Origin: Chloroflexota bacterium
GTDB lineage: Bacteria > Chloroflexota > Anaerolineae > B4-G1 > SLSP01
NCBI GenBank assembly: GCA_029555965.1
Contig: JAKQHY010000211.1
Location: 1-64,000, forward strand
DNA length: 64,000 bases
Reading direction: 5' to 3'
Of this stretch, positions 50,263-58,719 are shown in pieces (position 1 is the first letter of the stretch; every line of letters starts with the position of its first letter). The translations under genes were made by a program, and so were the position numbers. A model generated the notes under the pieces. It worked only from the letters and a program-made list of their open reading frames with translations. It was not told the DNA's origin and made no database searches.

Positions 50263-51321
50263 ATGATGAAAAGCCAACCGGGTCATTTATTAGTCGTGGA
50301 TGATAGTCCAACGATTCGGATGAAGCTGTCCTTCGAGCTGGAGGAGCAAGGGCACAGCATCGTGACGGCGTGCAATGGGCGCGAGGCCCTGGAGCGGATG
50401 CAGGAGCAGGCATTCGACCTGGTGTTGTTGGACATCTTGATGCCGGAGATGAATGGTTACGACGTGTTGCGGGTGATGAATGACGACCCGAACTTGCGCG
50501 CCATTCCCGTCATTGTCATTTCAGCGTTTGATGAGATGACGAGCGTGGTCAAGTGCATTCAGATGGGCGCCGAGGACTATTTGCTCAAGACGATGGATCC
50601 GGTGTTGCTCGAAGCGCGCATCGGCGCCAGCCTGGAGAAGAAACGGTGGCACGATCAGGAACAGGCGTATCTGCGGCAGTTGCAGTTGGAGCGGAGCAAA
50701 TCAGAGGAGTTGCTCTTCAATGTGCTGCCTAAGCCCATCGCCGAGCGGCTGAAACGCGGTGAGACTATCATTGCCGACAGTTTTGCCGACATCACTGTGC
50801 TGTTTGCCGACCTGGTGGATTTCACGGCTCTGGCGGCGGAGATGACGCCGACTGACCTGGTGGTGTTGCTGAATGACGTTTTCTGCGCCTTCGATTATTT
50901 GACGGCGCGGCACGGCCTGGAAAAGATCAAAACATCCGGCGATGCGTACATGGTGGTGGGTGGGTTGTTCAACAAGCGCGCGGACCACGCAGAAGCTATT
51001 GCCGACATGGCGCTGGATATGCTCGACGTGATGCGACTGTTCAGCCGTGAGGGCGGCCATTCCCTGGATTTGCGCATCGGGTTCCACACGGGGCCGGTGG
51101 TGGGTGGTGTGCTGGGCGCGAACAAGTACACCTACGACCTGTGGGGCGACACAGTCAACACCGCCAGCCGCATGGAGTCGCACAGCGAGACCGGCAAGAT
51201 CCAGGTGACAGAGGCCGTCTACGAGCGGCTGCGCCCCCGGTATGTCTTTGAACTGCGGGGATGCATCCCCATTAAACACAAAGGCGAAATGAAGACCTAT
51301 TTTCTGAGAGGTAAGGTATGA
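50263..51321 (+). CDS. Receiver - class III adenylate cyclase response regulator
   Basis: 352 residues. Receiver (1-125) with VVDDSP and phospho-acceptor Asp57 in LVLLDILMPE, Lys in YLLKTMD, a coiled linker, then a cyclase domain (about 165-350). The metal Asp residues are in VLFADLVDF and TSGDAYM; the purine-selecting pair is Lys (EKIKTSGD) and Asp (YDLWGDTVNTAS), the adenylate-cyclase pattern. Phosphorylation by the Che kinase would couple the system to cAMP. It lies between two RsbR genes and overlaps the second by 4 bp. Confidence 0.93.
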   Translation: MMKSQPGHLLVVDDSPTIRMKLSFELEEQGHSIVTACNGREALERMQEQAFDLVLLDILMPEMNGYDVLRVMNDDPNLRAIPVIVISAFDEMTSVVKCIQMGAEDYLLKTMDPVLLEARIGASLEKKRWHDQEQAYLRQLQLERSKSEELLFNVLPKPIAERLKRGETIIADSFADITVLFADLVDFTALAAEMTPTDLVVLLNDVFCAFDYLTARHGLEKIKTSGDAYMVVGGLFNKRADHAEAIADMALDMLDVMRLFSREGGHSLDLRIGFHTGPVVGGVLGANKYTYDLWGDTVNTASRMESHSETGKIQVTEAVYERLRPRYVFELRGCIPIKHKGEMKTYFLRGKV

Positions 51322-52208
51322 GCGAGAAAACGAAGTCCGAACTGATGCAAGAGTTGGTTGAGGCGCGGGCGCGCCAGGCGGAGTTGGCGGAAAATTACAC
51401 CACCTTCAAGGCGCTGGTAGAAAACTCGCACGACGGCATTGTGATGTTGGATGCCGAGGTGCATTTCACCTATGCCAATAAGGCGGCGCACCTGCTGTTT
51501 GGCTGTGACTTCGCCCACCGCGAGATGCTCGGCATGGATGGCGCCACATTCTGGCCGGAAGGCGATTTTGCCACGCTGCACGAAATTGTCCTGCCCCAGG
51601 CGCTTAAGCACGGCTGGCACGGGGAGATGCGTCAGCGGCGCAAGGACGGCTCTATCTTCATCGCCGACGCCACCTTCTTTGTAGTCGAGGGCGACGGTGG
51701 GGACGTATCCGACATCGGGGTTATCCTGCGCGACATTACCGAGCAGAAGCAGGCCGAGGCCGAGCGCGAACGTTTGCAGCGCGACGCCCTCGACGCACAG
51801 CAGCAGGCGATCAAAGAACTCGCCACCCCCATCATCCCGGTGATGGATCGCATTATTGTGGTGCCGTTGGTGGGCGGGCTGGACTCGGTGCGGGCGCGCG
51901 ACACGATGCGGGCGCTGCTCACCGGGATCAACATGTACCGGGCCAAGATTGTGATCCTGGACATCACCGGGGTGCCGATTGTGGACACCGGCGTGGCGGC
52001 GCACCTCAACAAGACCATCCAGGCGGCGCGGCTCAAAGGGGCGCACACTATCGTCACCGGGGTCTCCGACGCGGTCGCCGAGACCATCGTGGATTTGGGG
52101 ATCGAGTGGGCCGAGTTGGAGACGTTGAGCGACTTGCAAACTGGCCTGATCGTCGCCCTGCGGCGCATGGGATTTGTGTTGAATCGTGTGGAGGGAGTTA
52201 GGGGTTAG
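51318..52208 (+). CDS. RsbR-type stressosome protein with PAS sensor (paralogue 2)
   Basis: 296 residues: short coiled coil, PAS domain (about 25-145, NSHDGIVMLDAEV ... DGSIFIADATF), helix, STAS domain (165-290). Phospho-sites of RsbR are conserved: Thr224 in IVDTGVAAHLN and Thr247 in IVTGVS. The C-terminus (EGVRG) and stop are encoded by the following GTTAGGG repeat. Same STAS as paralogue 1 over most of its length, so they arose by duplication with sensor exchange. Confidence 0.9.
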   Translation: MSEKTKSELMQELVEARARQAELAENYTTFKALVENSHDGIVMLDAEVHFTYANKAAHLLFGCDFAHREMLGMDGATFWPEGDFATLHEIVLPQALKHGWHGEMRQRRKDGSIFIADATFFVVEGDGGDVSDIGVILRDITEQKQAEAERERLQRDALDAQQQAIKELATPIIPVMDRIIVVPLVGGLDSVRARDTMRALLTGINMYRAKIVILDITGVPIVDTGVAAHLNKTIQAARLKGAHTIVTGVSDAVAETIVDLGIEWAELETLSDLQTGLIVALRRMGFVLNRVEGVRG

Positions 52209-52281
52209 GAGTGAGGAGTGAGGAGGCAATAGAGACTTCAACACTCAGTCCTCAGTCCTCAGCACTCATTACTCGTTATAA
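52193..52281. repeat. GTTAGGG/GAGTGAG and CTCAGTC repeats
   Basis: AGTTAGGGGTTAGGAGTGAGGAGTGAGGAG followed by ACACTCAGTCCTCAGTCCTCAG, loosely inverted to each other. Gives the stop codon of the upstream gene. Confidence 0.7.
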
Positions 52282-52297
52282 GTTTGAAGGATACTCT

Positions 52298-52726
52298 ATG
52301 ACCGGCAAAATTCTGATCATTGAAGACAGTATGGTGCAGGCGATGCGCCTTCAGGATACTTTGGAGGCGCATGGGCTTCAGGTGCGCTGTGCCAACTATG
52401 GCGAAACCGGCATCGAATTGGCCTGCCAGTGGCAGCCCGACGCAGTCGTGTTGGACCTGATGATGCCGGCTGTGGACGGCTATGAGGTCTGCCGCCGGCT
52501 GCTGGCCGACTCCCGCACGTCCAACATTCCCATCATCACCATGTCAGGGAATCCCGCCGACGTGGCGCGGGAGCAGTCGCTGGTTGCCGGGGCTGTGGAA
52601 TTTATCCCCAAGGGCGGGTTTGCTTACGCGGTGCTTCTCGAAACCCTGCGTCAGCTTCGCGTTTTGGGCGTTGTCGAGGGAGAGACTACCCCTGCGATCG
52701 GAGGAGCGCTTGACTATGAAGGATGA
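52298..52726 (+). CDS. Stand-alone receiver (CheY-like), paralogue group member 1
   Basis: 142 residues, receiver only: LIIEDSMVQA, phospho-acceptor Asp53 in VVLDLMMPAVDGYEVC, conserved Thr/Ser in TMSGN and Lys in EFIPKGGFA. Closely similar in sequence style to the receivers at 61297 and 61840 (shared EDSxxQA, WxPD, FIPKxxFA, RQL). No output domain. Its end overlaps the next gene by 11 bp. Confidence 0.92.
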   Translation: MTGKILIIEDSMVQAMRLQDTLEAHGLQVRCANYGETGIELACQWQPDAVVLDLMMPAVDGYEVCRRLLADSRTSNIPIITMSGNPADVAREQSLVAGAVEFIPKGGFAYAVLLETLRQLRVLGVVEGETTPAIGGALDYEG

Positions 52727-54170
52727 AACGGCTCGCCCGGATGCGCTCACGGCGTTGCAGAATGAGATGGTTGCGTTGAAGGTGGCCTTGTTGCAGGCGC
52801 AAGTTCTGCAAGCCATCAGCCGCGACATCAGCGCCGCGCGCGACGAACAGCAGTTGCTCCAGGCGCTGGCGCAGCCGGGGTTCGATGCGGATGCGTGTAC
52901 GGTTAGCTTGAGTTACACCGTCCTGGATGAAAACGGTACTCCCACGTATCTGGAGACGGTCGCTTCTCTGAACGCGGATACTGCCCAGGTCTCGCCGGTG
53001 GGGATGCGGATGAATTGGGCCAGGCATCCCCTGGCCGAGGTGCTGACGAATCACCCGGACAAACCCCTCTACATTGCGGATGCGCGGACTGATCCCCACC
53101 TCTCGAAGGCGGCGCGGGCTTACCTGGCGCGTTTTGGGGTGGGCGCCGAAGTCGCCATTCCGCTGCGTCACGCGGGACAATGGGTTGGGCTGATCATTTT
53201 TGACTGGCAGACGCCGCATCACTTCAGCGATTATGAGCGCGCCATCTTTGACGGTATCTCGCCCCTGATGACAGTGGCCGTCCAAAACCGGCGGCTGGTG
53301 GATCGGCTGGAAAAGATCGTCGCTGCGCGCACGGCGGAATTGCACGAGAGCCAGTTTCTCTTCCAGACGTTCCTGGACAACTTCCCCGATCTGGCCTTTG
53401 CCCGTGATTTGCAGGGGCATTTTATCCTGAGTAACCGCGCGCTAGAGATAACCTTCGCGCTCAGACCGGGGGAAGCCGTCGGGCGAACGCTGCACGACTT
53501 CGCTCCCCAGGAGGTGGCCGATTGCTTGTGGACTTCACAACAGGATGTGTTGGCCCAGCAAGGCCCTGTGGCGTTGGAGGTGACGCTGCCCGCGCCTGAT
53601 GACCCGCTCGCGCCGCGCGTTAAATACCTGGTGGAATTTCCGCTGTATGACGCTGATAACCGGGTGTATGCCGTCGGCGGAGTTGCCAACGACATCACGG
53701 ATCGCAAACAGGCGCAGGCCGAGCGCGAGCGCTTGCAGCACGAGGTCATCGTGACCCAACAGCAGGCGCTCAAAGAGCTGGCGACGCCCATCATTCCGAT
53801 TATGAAACACCCGGATGGCAAGGGCAGCATCCTGGTCATGCCGCTCATCGGCAGCATTGACGCCCTACGCGCCGGCGACATTATGCGGGCGCTGTTGGCC
53901 GGGATCAGCGCCCACCGCGCCAAAGTCGTCATTTTGGATATGACCGGCGTGCCGTTGGTGGATACGAGCATCATCAACTACCTCAATCGCACGATTCAGG
54001 CGGCGCGGTTGAAGGGGGCGCAGACCATCATTACCGGCATTTCCGACGTGGTAGCGGAAACCATCGTGGATCTGGGGATAGATTGGAGTTACGCGACAAC
54101 CTTGAGCGACCTCCATACCGGCCTGATCGCCGCGTTGCGGGTATTGGGTCTTAGGTTAAGCAAATTTTAA
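52716..54170 (+). CDS. RsbR-type stressosome protein with GAF and PAS sensors (paralogue 3)
   Basis: 484 residues: GAF-like (about 30-195), PAS (215-335, NFPDLAFARDLQGHFILSN), helical linker, STAS (355-480). Phospho-positions Thr417 (LVDTSIINYLN) and Thr440 (IITGIS) are kept. An extra loop (KHPDGKGS) precedes the STAS strand. This is the most elaborate sensor of the three RsbR copies. Start at 52716 with GAGGAG about 10 nt upstream. Confidence 0.9.
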   Translation: MKDETARPDALTALQNEMVALKVALLQAQVLQAISRDISAARDEQQLLQALAQPGFDADACTVSLSYTVLDENGTPTYLETVASLNADTAQVSPVGMRMNWARHPLAEVLTNHPDKPLYIADARTDPHLSKAARAYLARFGVGAEVAIPLRHAGQWVGLIIFDWQTPHHFSDYERAIFDGISPLMTVAVQNRRLVDRLEKIVAARTAELHESQFLFQTFLDNFPDLAFARDLQGHFILSNRALEITFALRPGEAVGRTLHDFAPQEVADCLWTSQQDVLAQQGPVALEVTLPAPDDPLAPRVKYLVEFPLYDADNRVYAVGGVANDITDRKQAQAERERLQHEVIVTQQQALKELATPIIPIMKHPDGKGSILVMPLIGSIDALRAGDIMRALLAGISAHRAKVVILDMTGVPLVDTSIINYLNRTIQAARLKGAQTIITGISDVVAETIVDLGIDWSYATTLSDLHTGLIAALRVLGLRLSKF

Positions 54171-54207
54171 CCATTACGCAACACACATTAGGGTGAGGTG
54201 ACTTACA

Positions 54208-54684
54208 ATGGAAACATCAACCATTCAGAAATTGGAGAACCTGTTATTGGTATCGGTGCCGCGCGATTTGATGGACGACGAAGTGCTTCGCCTCCGGCGG
54301 CAAGTCGTGCGGGAGATACGCAAATACCATTCCCGTTGGGTGATGTTGGACTTTTCGGCGGTGGACATCTGCGACAGCTTCTTTGGCCGTTTCATCCAAA
54401 GCACCGCCGACATGGTCGGGCTGATGGGCGCCGATGTCATCGTTTCCGGTCTACAGGACGCCGTCGTCGAGACGATGATCGAGTTGGGGATGACCCTGGA
54501 AAACATCCGCGCCGTGTTAGACCTGGATGATGCCCTGGCCCTAAGTCGCACTGTCCAACGCACGGAGATGTATACGCAAGGGATGAAGGCCCTGAATGGT
54601 CACGACATTGACTGGGACAACGGATGGGACGCATTGGACATGGATTCGCTTCACCGCGACACGCATGCTATAGCCGAGGTGTGA
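54208..54684 (+). CDS. rsbS: RsbS-type single STAS stressosome scaffold
   Basis: 158 residues, one STAS domain, no sensor. The RsbS signature is clear: MLDFSAVDICDSFFGRFIQ with Ser57 at the phospho-serine (Ser59 in B. subtilis), then VSGLQDAVVETMIELGM and LDLDDALAL. Unphosphorylated RsbS holds RsbT in the stressosome. A C-terminal extension of about 40 residues is longer than usual. Directly followed by rsbT after 1 bp, the classical order. Confidence 0.93.
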   Translation: METSTIQKLENLLLVSVPRDLMDDEVLRLRRQVVREIRKYHSRWVMLDFSAVDICDSFFGRFIQSTADMVGLMGADVIVSGLQDAVVETMIELGMTLENIRAVLDLDDALALSRTVQRTEMYTQGMKALNGHDIDWDNGWDALDMDSLHRDTHAIAEV

Positions 54685-54685
54685 T

Positions 54686-55096
54686 ATGGATCTAGAACGC
54701 TTACTGCCGGTGCGCCAATCCGTGACCAGTGTGATGGATGTGGTCAAAGTCCGGCGACAGGGGTTGGAAATGGCGTTGGAGCTTGGCTTCCCCACGCCTG
54801 AGGCCACCAAGATCGCGGTGGTCATCTCGGAACTGGGGCGCAACATCGTGCTCTATACGAAAGGCGGCCTGATCAACCTGATCGCCTACACCGGCGAGCG
54901 CAAGGGCATCAAAATCATCGCGCAAGACCAGGGGCCGGGCATTGACAATGTGGAGCAAGTTTTGGAAGGGGGCTATACCTCATCCAATGGGATGGGGTTA
55001 GGCATTTCCGGCTCGCGGCGCATTATGGATGAATTTGAGGTCAAATCCGTGGCTGGGGTGGGCACCAAGATCACGGGAGTCAAATGGCTGCGATAG
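54686..55096 (+). CDS. rsbT: RsbT-type switch kinase
   Basis: 136-residue GHKL serine/threonine kinase. N-box ISELGRNIVLY (Glu49, Asn53), G1 AQDQGPGI and G2 GMGLGISGSRRIMDEF are intact. In the classical system it phosphorylates RsbR and RsbS, leaves the stressosome and activates the phosphatase RsbU. No RsbU is visible here, so its downstream partner is open. Overlaps nothing upstream; downstream 26 bp to the second kinase. Confidence 0.93.
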   Translation: MDLERLLPVRQSVTSVMDVVKVRRQGLEMALELGFPTPEATKIAVVISELGRNIVLYTKGGLINLIAYTGERKGIKIIAQDQGPGIDNVEQVLEGGYTSSNGMGLGISGSRRIMDEFEVKSVAGVGTKITGVKWLR

Positions 55097-55122
55097 TTCG
55101 CTGGGGCACAGGAGGTCGGCGG

Positions 55123-55572
55123 ATGTCACTCACTCGTACCTTGACCAAAACGCGCGTTGCCATCCATAACGATGTGGATGTGGTAGTGGCTATCCAGAAA
55201 GGGCGCATGTTGGCGCAGGCCCATGGGTTTTCGACCAATGAACAATATATCACCGTCACGGCGATTTCCGAAGTGGCCCACAACATTATCAACTACGCGC
55301 GCTGCGGGGAGATCACCCTGGATATTGTTGAGCAAGGGAAGCGCTGCGCCATCTTAATCGTCGCTACCGACGCGGGGCCGGGCATCCCCGACGTACAGCA
55401 GGCGCTTAAGGATGGCTATTCGACCGGCGCCGGATTGGGCTTGGGGCTTTCGGGGGCCAGGCGTTTGATGGATGAATTTGAAATTGTTTCCGAAGTGGGC
55501 AAGGGCACCACCGTGACCATGTGGAAGTGGCGTAATGATAACAACAACCGCGCAAAAAATAGCCGATCTTGA
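55123..55572 (+). CDS. Second RsbT-like ATPase kinase
   Basis: 149 residues, paralogous to the preceding RsbT. ISEVAHNIINYAR (Glu50, Asn54), VATDAGPGIPD and GAGLGLGLSGARRLMDEF show an intact ATP site. The start at 55123 follows AGGAGG; a longer start at 55084 would overlap rsbT. A duplicated kinase suggests two targets or two release signals. The end overlaps the phosphatase gene by 38 bp. Confidence 0.9.
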   Translation: MSLTRTLTKTRVAIHNDVDVVVAIQKGRMLAQAHGFSTNEQYITVTAISEVAHNIINYARCGEITLDIVEQGKRCAILIVATDAGPGIPDVQQALKDGYSTGAGLGLGLSGARRLMDEFEIVSEVGKGTTVTMWKWRNDNNNRAKNSRS

Positions 55573-56167
55573 GTGGGGCGCCGTCCTGAAGGCGTTGGCG
55601 GGTCACGCCGAATGTGGCGACCAATACCTGGTGCAGCCGGCCGCCCCTGGGGCGCTCGTGGCGGCCATTGATGGCCTGGGCCACGGCGATAAGGCCGCCG
55701 CTGCCGCCAAGTTGGCGCGCGCCATCCTTGCCGAGTACGGCCATGAACCCCTCGTCTCCCTGGTCAACCGTTGCCATAAGCAACTGATCGGCACGCGCGG
55801 CGTGGTCATGAGCCTGGCGGATTTCAACCTCGCCGAGCGCACAATGACATGGCTCGGCATTGGCAACGTTCACGGCGCCCTGTTTCACGCTGGAAATGGC
55901 CGGAACGTGACGAAATCTTATGAGGCGTTGGTGTTACGCGGCGGCACGCTCGGCTATCGTCTGCCTACCCTGCGCCCTGAAACCCACCCTATTGCTGCCG
56001 GCGATACGCTGATTTTGGTGTCCGATGGCGTGCGGAGCGGTTTCGCCAGCGAACTCGACCTGCGGCTGGCCCCGCAAGCGCTGGCCGAATTTATCTTTAA
56101 GAACTATGCACGCGGCACCGATGATACGCTGGTGCTAGTGGTGCGGTATGTGGGGGGGGCGGAATGA
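55535..56167 (+). CDS. rsbX: RsbX-like SpoIIE-family PP2C phosphatase
   Basis: 210 residues, catalytic domain only, as in RsbX, which dephosphorylates RsbR and RsbS to reset the stressosome. Metal-binding motifs are AAIDGLGHGDKA, ILVSDGVRSG and GTDDTLVLVV. The lack of an N-terminal RsbT-binding domain argues against RsbU. It overlaps the second kinase and the cheW that follows (4 bp), so it is part of the same translational unit. Confidence 0.92.
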   Translation: MITTTAQKIADLEWGAVLKALAGHAECGDQYLVQPAAPGALVAAIDGLGHGDKAAAAAKLARAILAEYGHEPLVSLVNRCHKQLIGTRGVVMSLADFNLAERTMTWLGIGNVHGALFHAGNGRNVTKSYEALVLRGGTLGYRLPTLRPETHPIAAGDTLILVSDGVRSGFASELDLRLAPQALAEFIFKNYARGTDDTLVLVVRYVGGAE

Positions 56168-56883
56168 CTGCCGCGCAGCAAAAACTCCGCCTGGAGGCGC
56201 TGATGGCCGACGAAAACGCGGCCAACCCGGAGTATATGCGGCAGGTCTGGGAACGCCGCGCCGCCCGCCTAGCCCAGGTTCCGGTGGAAGAAGATGTCGG
56301 TGAACGCATTGCCCTGATCCTGATGCAACTGGGTCAGGAAACCTTCGGGCTGGAGGCAACCTATGTGTTCGACATTCGCCCTTTGCCCACCGTTACCCCG
56401 GTTCCGCGCACTCCCGATTGGGTGGTCGGCGTCGTCAACCTGCGCGGACGCATTATTTCAGTGGTGGATTTGCAGCGCTTCTTCCGCCTGCCGCTGCTCA
56501 AGAAGAGCGCGCGAGACAAAACCACCGGGAGCGCCCTGGTCAAGGCTGCGGTTGCCGACAATGGGGAAGAGGCTACGCAATATCTGGTGGTCGTCGAAAC
56601 GCCCGAGATGGAGTTGGCATTGCTCACCGACGGCGTGTTAGCCGTCCGTTCGACGCCGGTGAGCCAGATTCAGATGTTGACCGACGCCATGATGTTGAAC
56701 ATTCGACCGGACTATGTGCGCGGCATTATCCCGCACTATGAGAGCCAGGCGGCGGCAGGGCGCGGCCGCGCTGCGGCGAACGCACTGCACGCCGAGCGCA
56801 ATGACGGCGCGATGTTGGTCGTTTTGAATTTACCCACCTTGTTGGCCGACAAACGCTTGATCATTCAGGAAGAATTAACGTGA
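56164..56883 (+). CDS. CheW-like coupling protein 2
   Basis: 239 residues with an N-terminal helical extension (NPEYMRQVWERRAARLAQ), then a CheW domain: LILMQLGQETFGLEATYVF, WVVGVVNLRGRIISVVDLQRFF, ELALLTDGVLAV. An inserted loop (about 118-140) is longer than usual. It precedes the receptor and kinase genes and overlaps rsbX, physically tying the stressosome and chemosensory modules. Confidence 0.92.
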   Translation: MTAAQQKLRLEALMADENAANPEYMRQVWERRAARLAQVPVEEDVGERIALILMQLGQETFGLEATYVFDIRPLPTVTPVPRTPDWVVGVVNLRGRIISVVDLQRFFRLPLLKKSARDKTTGSALVKAAVADNGEEATQYLVVVETPEMELALLTDGVLAVRSTPVSQIQMLTDAMMLNIRPDYVRGIIPHYESQAAAGRGRAAANALHAERNDGAMLVVLNLPTLLADKRLIIQEELT

Positions 56884-56941
56884 TGACTAGGGACGGAACG
56901 CAACGACGTTTCAGCGGTTTATGGATGGAGGAAACAGGGAA

Positions 56942-58561
56942 ATGGCGACAATAACGCACCAGGCAGATCAAGGATCGGAATCAATTCAGGAACGCGCCGC
57001 GCAGCGCGCCGTGTTAGCTTTGCAATTCACGCGCTATGTGGCTTGGGGGGGCGGGATATTCACCGCCAGCGCGCTGGCCGCGTGGCTATGGAATCCCTCA
57101 TACCCACGTATGGTGGGCGTGGCGCTGAGTCTGGCTATCGCTGCGGGGGGCGCAGGCGTTTATGCCACCTTCCACCAACGCGGGCAAGGGCGCAACGGCC
57201 TCTACGTGTTTTTGGGCGCCTTAGCGGCGATGTATTTCGGCATTTTCTGGCTGTGCCCGGAAATGGCCGCGGCAGTCATGCTCGGATATGTCCTGTTGAC
57301 GATTCTGGGCTATCTGCTGCTCGATCCAGATACGGGGCGCTGGGTTGCCATAGTCAGTCTCGTGTTGATCGTGTTGAGTTACCTGCTGCTTTGGCTAGGT
57401 CTGCCGGAAATCCAAGCGCCGTTGCCGGGCGCCTTGAGCTTTGGGTTCGGCGTCGCCCTGACGGTAGCCACCGCGGCGATGATTATGTTGGTGATCGCCC
57501 AAAGCTCCGAGGCGCAGGAGGGCTACCTCGCCCACTACCGACAGGAAGCGCATGCCCGCCTGCAAACCCTGGTGAAGCAGTACGTGGAATACATCAACGA
57601 AGTGGCGCGCGGCAACCTCGCGGCGCAAGTCCACGTCGCCGGGAATGGCTTCGCCCCGGATGATCCCCTGCTGATCCTGGCGCAAAACCTCGACCGGATG
57701 ACCAACAGTCTGCGCACCATGATCATCCAGATCAAAGAAGCCGTACACAACCTCAGCTCGGCCACGGCGGAGATCTTAGCGGCCACCGCGCAGCAGGCCG
57801 CCGGCGCCAGCGAGCAATCCGCCGCCATCTCGGAGACGACCACCACGGTAGATGAGCTGCGCACCATCGCCGAGCAATCCTCGCGGCGTTCCCAGGAAGT
57901 CTCCAGCGCGGCGCACCGCAACGTTGAAATCTCCCAATCCGGTAAGAAAGCCGTGCAGGACACTATCGAAAGCATGGGGCAGATTAAAGAGCGCGTCGAG
58001 GGCATCGCCGAGAACATCCTGGCCCTCTCGGAGCAGACGCAGCAGATTGGCGAGATCATTGCCACCGTGAACGACATCGCTTCGCAGTCCAACATCCTCG
58101 CGCTCAACGCTTCGGTGGAAGCGGCGCGCGCCGGGGAACATGGCAAGGGCTTCGCTGTCGTCGCCGTGGAAGTGCGTAACCTGGCCGAGCAATCCAAGCA
58201 GGCCACCGCCCAGGTCAAGGCGATTCTGTCGGAGATTCAGAAAGCCACCAACGCCACCGTGATGGCGACCGAGGAAGGCACCAAGCGCGTGGACGAGGGC
58301 GTGAAGCTGGCCGCGCAGGCGCGGCAGTCCATTGACCAGCTCTCCAGCGTGATCACTGAGTCGGCGCAGGCCGCCGTCCAGGTTGTCGCCGGGGGGCGCC
58401 AGCAAGTATCGGGCATTGAGCAGATCGCTCTGGCGATGCAAAACATTGACCAGGCCACCGTCCAAAGCCTGGTGAGCACCCGTCAGATGGAGCGCGCCGC
58501 GCAAAACCTGAGCCAGTTGGCGCACAACCTGGCGGAGTTGGTCGCACAGTATGAGTTATGA
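56942..58561 (+). CDS. Methyl-accepting chemotaxis protein with multi-pass membrane domain
   Basis: 539 residues. Instead of a periplasmic sensor flanked by two helices, the N-terminal 185 residues contain about six transmembrane helices with tiny loops. A HAMP-like region (about 200-260) leads into the cytoplasmic signalling hairpin with [20 protein letters not shown] and [16 protein letters not shown] at its tip. The C-terminus lacks a CheR/CheB-tethering pentapeptide. It probably senses membrane state or a signal from the cytosol. Start at 56942 after GGAGGAAACAGGG. Confidence 0.93.
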   Translation: MATITHQADQGSESIQERAAQRAVLALQFTRYVAWGGGIFTASALAAWLWNPSYPRMVGVALSLAIAAGGAGVYATFHQRGQGRNGLYVFLGALAAMYFGIFWLCPEMAAAVMLGYVLLTILGYLLLDPDTGRWVAIVSLVLIVLSYLLLWLGLPEIQAPLPGALSFGFGVALTVATAAMIMLVIAQSSEAQEGYLAHYRQEAHARLQTLVKQYVEYINEVARGNLAAQVHVAGNGFAPDDPLLILAQNLDRMTNSLRTMIIQIKEAVHNLSSATAEILAATAQQAAGASEQSAAISETTTTVDELRTIAEQSSRRSQEVSSAAHRNVEISQSGKKAVQDTIESMGQIKERVEGIAENILALSEQTQQIGEIIATVNDIASQSNILALNASVEAARAGEHGKGFAVVAVEVRNLAEQSKQATAQVKAILSEIQKATNATVMATEEGTKRVDEGVKLAAQARQSIDQLSSVITESAQAAVQVVAGGRQQVSGIEQIALAMQNIDQATVQSLVSTRQMERAAQNLSQLAHNLAELVAQYEL

Positions 58562-58706
58562 GTTAGGAGTTAGGAGTTAGGGGTTAGGAGTTAGGGGTTA
58601 GGAGTTAGGAATGAAGGAAATCGTCATTCGCTATTTGCTATTCGCAATTCCTCACTCCTCGCTCGCAACTCCTCACTCGCAACTCGCAACTCGCCATTCG
58701 CCATTC
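58557..58706. repeat. GAGTTAG/GGGTTAG array and CCATTCGC/CTCGCAACT repeats upstream of cheA
   Basis: About seven tandem heptamers (GTTAGGA or GTTAGGG) begin at the MCP stop codon; from 58628 on come CATTCGC, CAATTCC and CTCGCAACT units. The array fills nearly the whole MCP-cheA gap. Confidence 0.75.
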
Positions 58707-58719
58707 GTGAGGTTCTACC

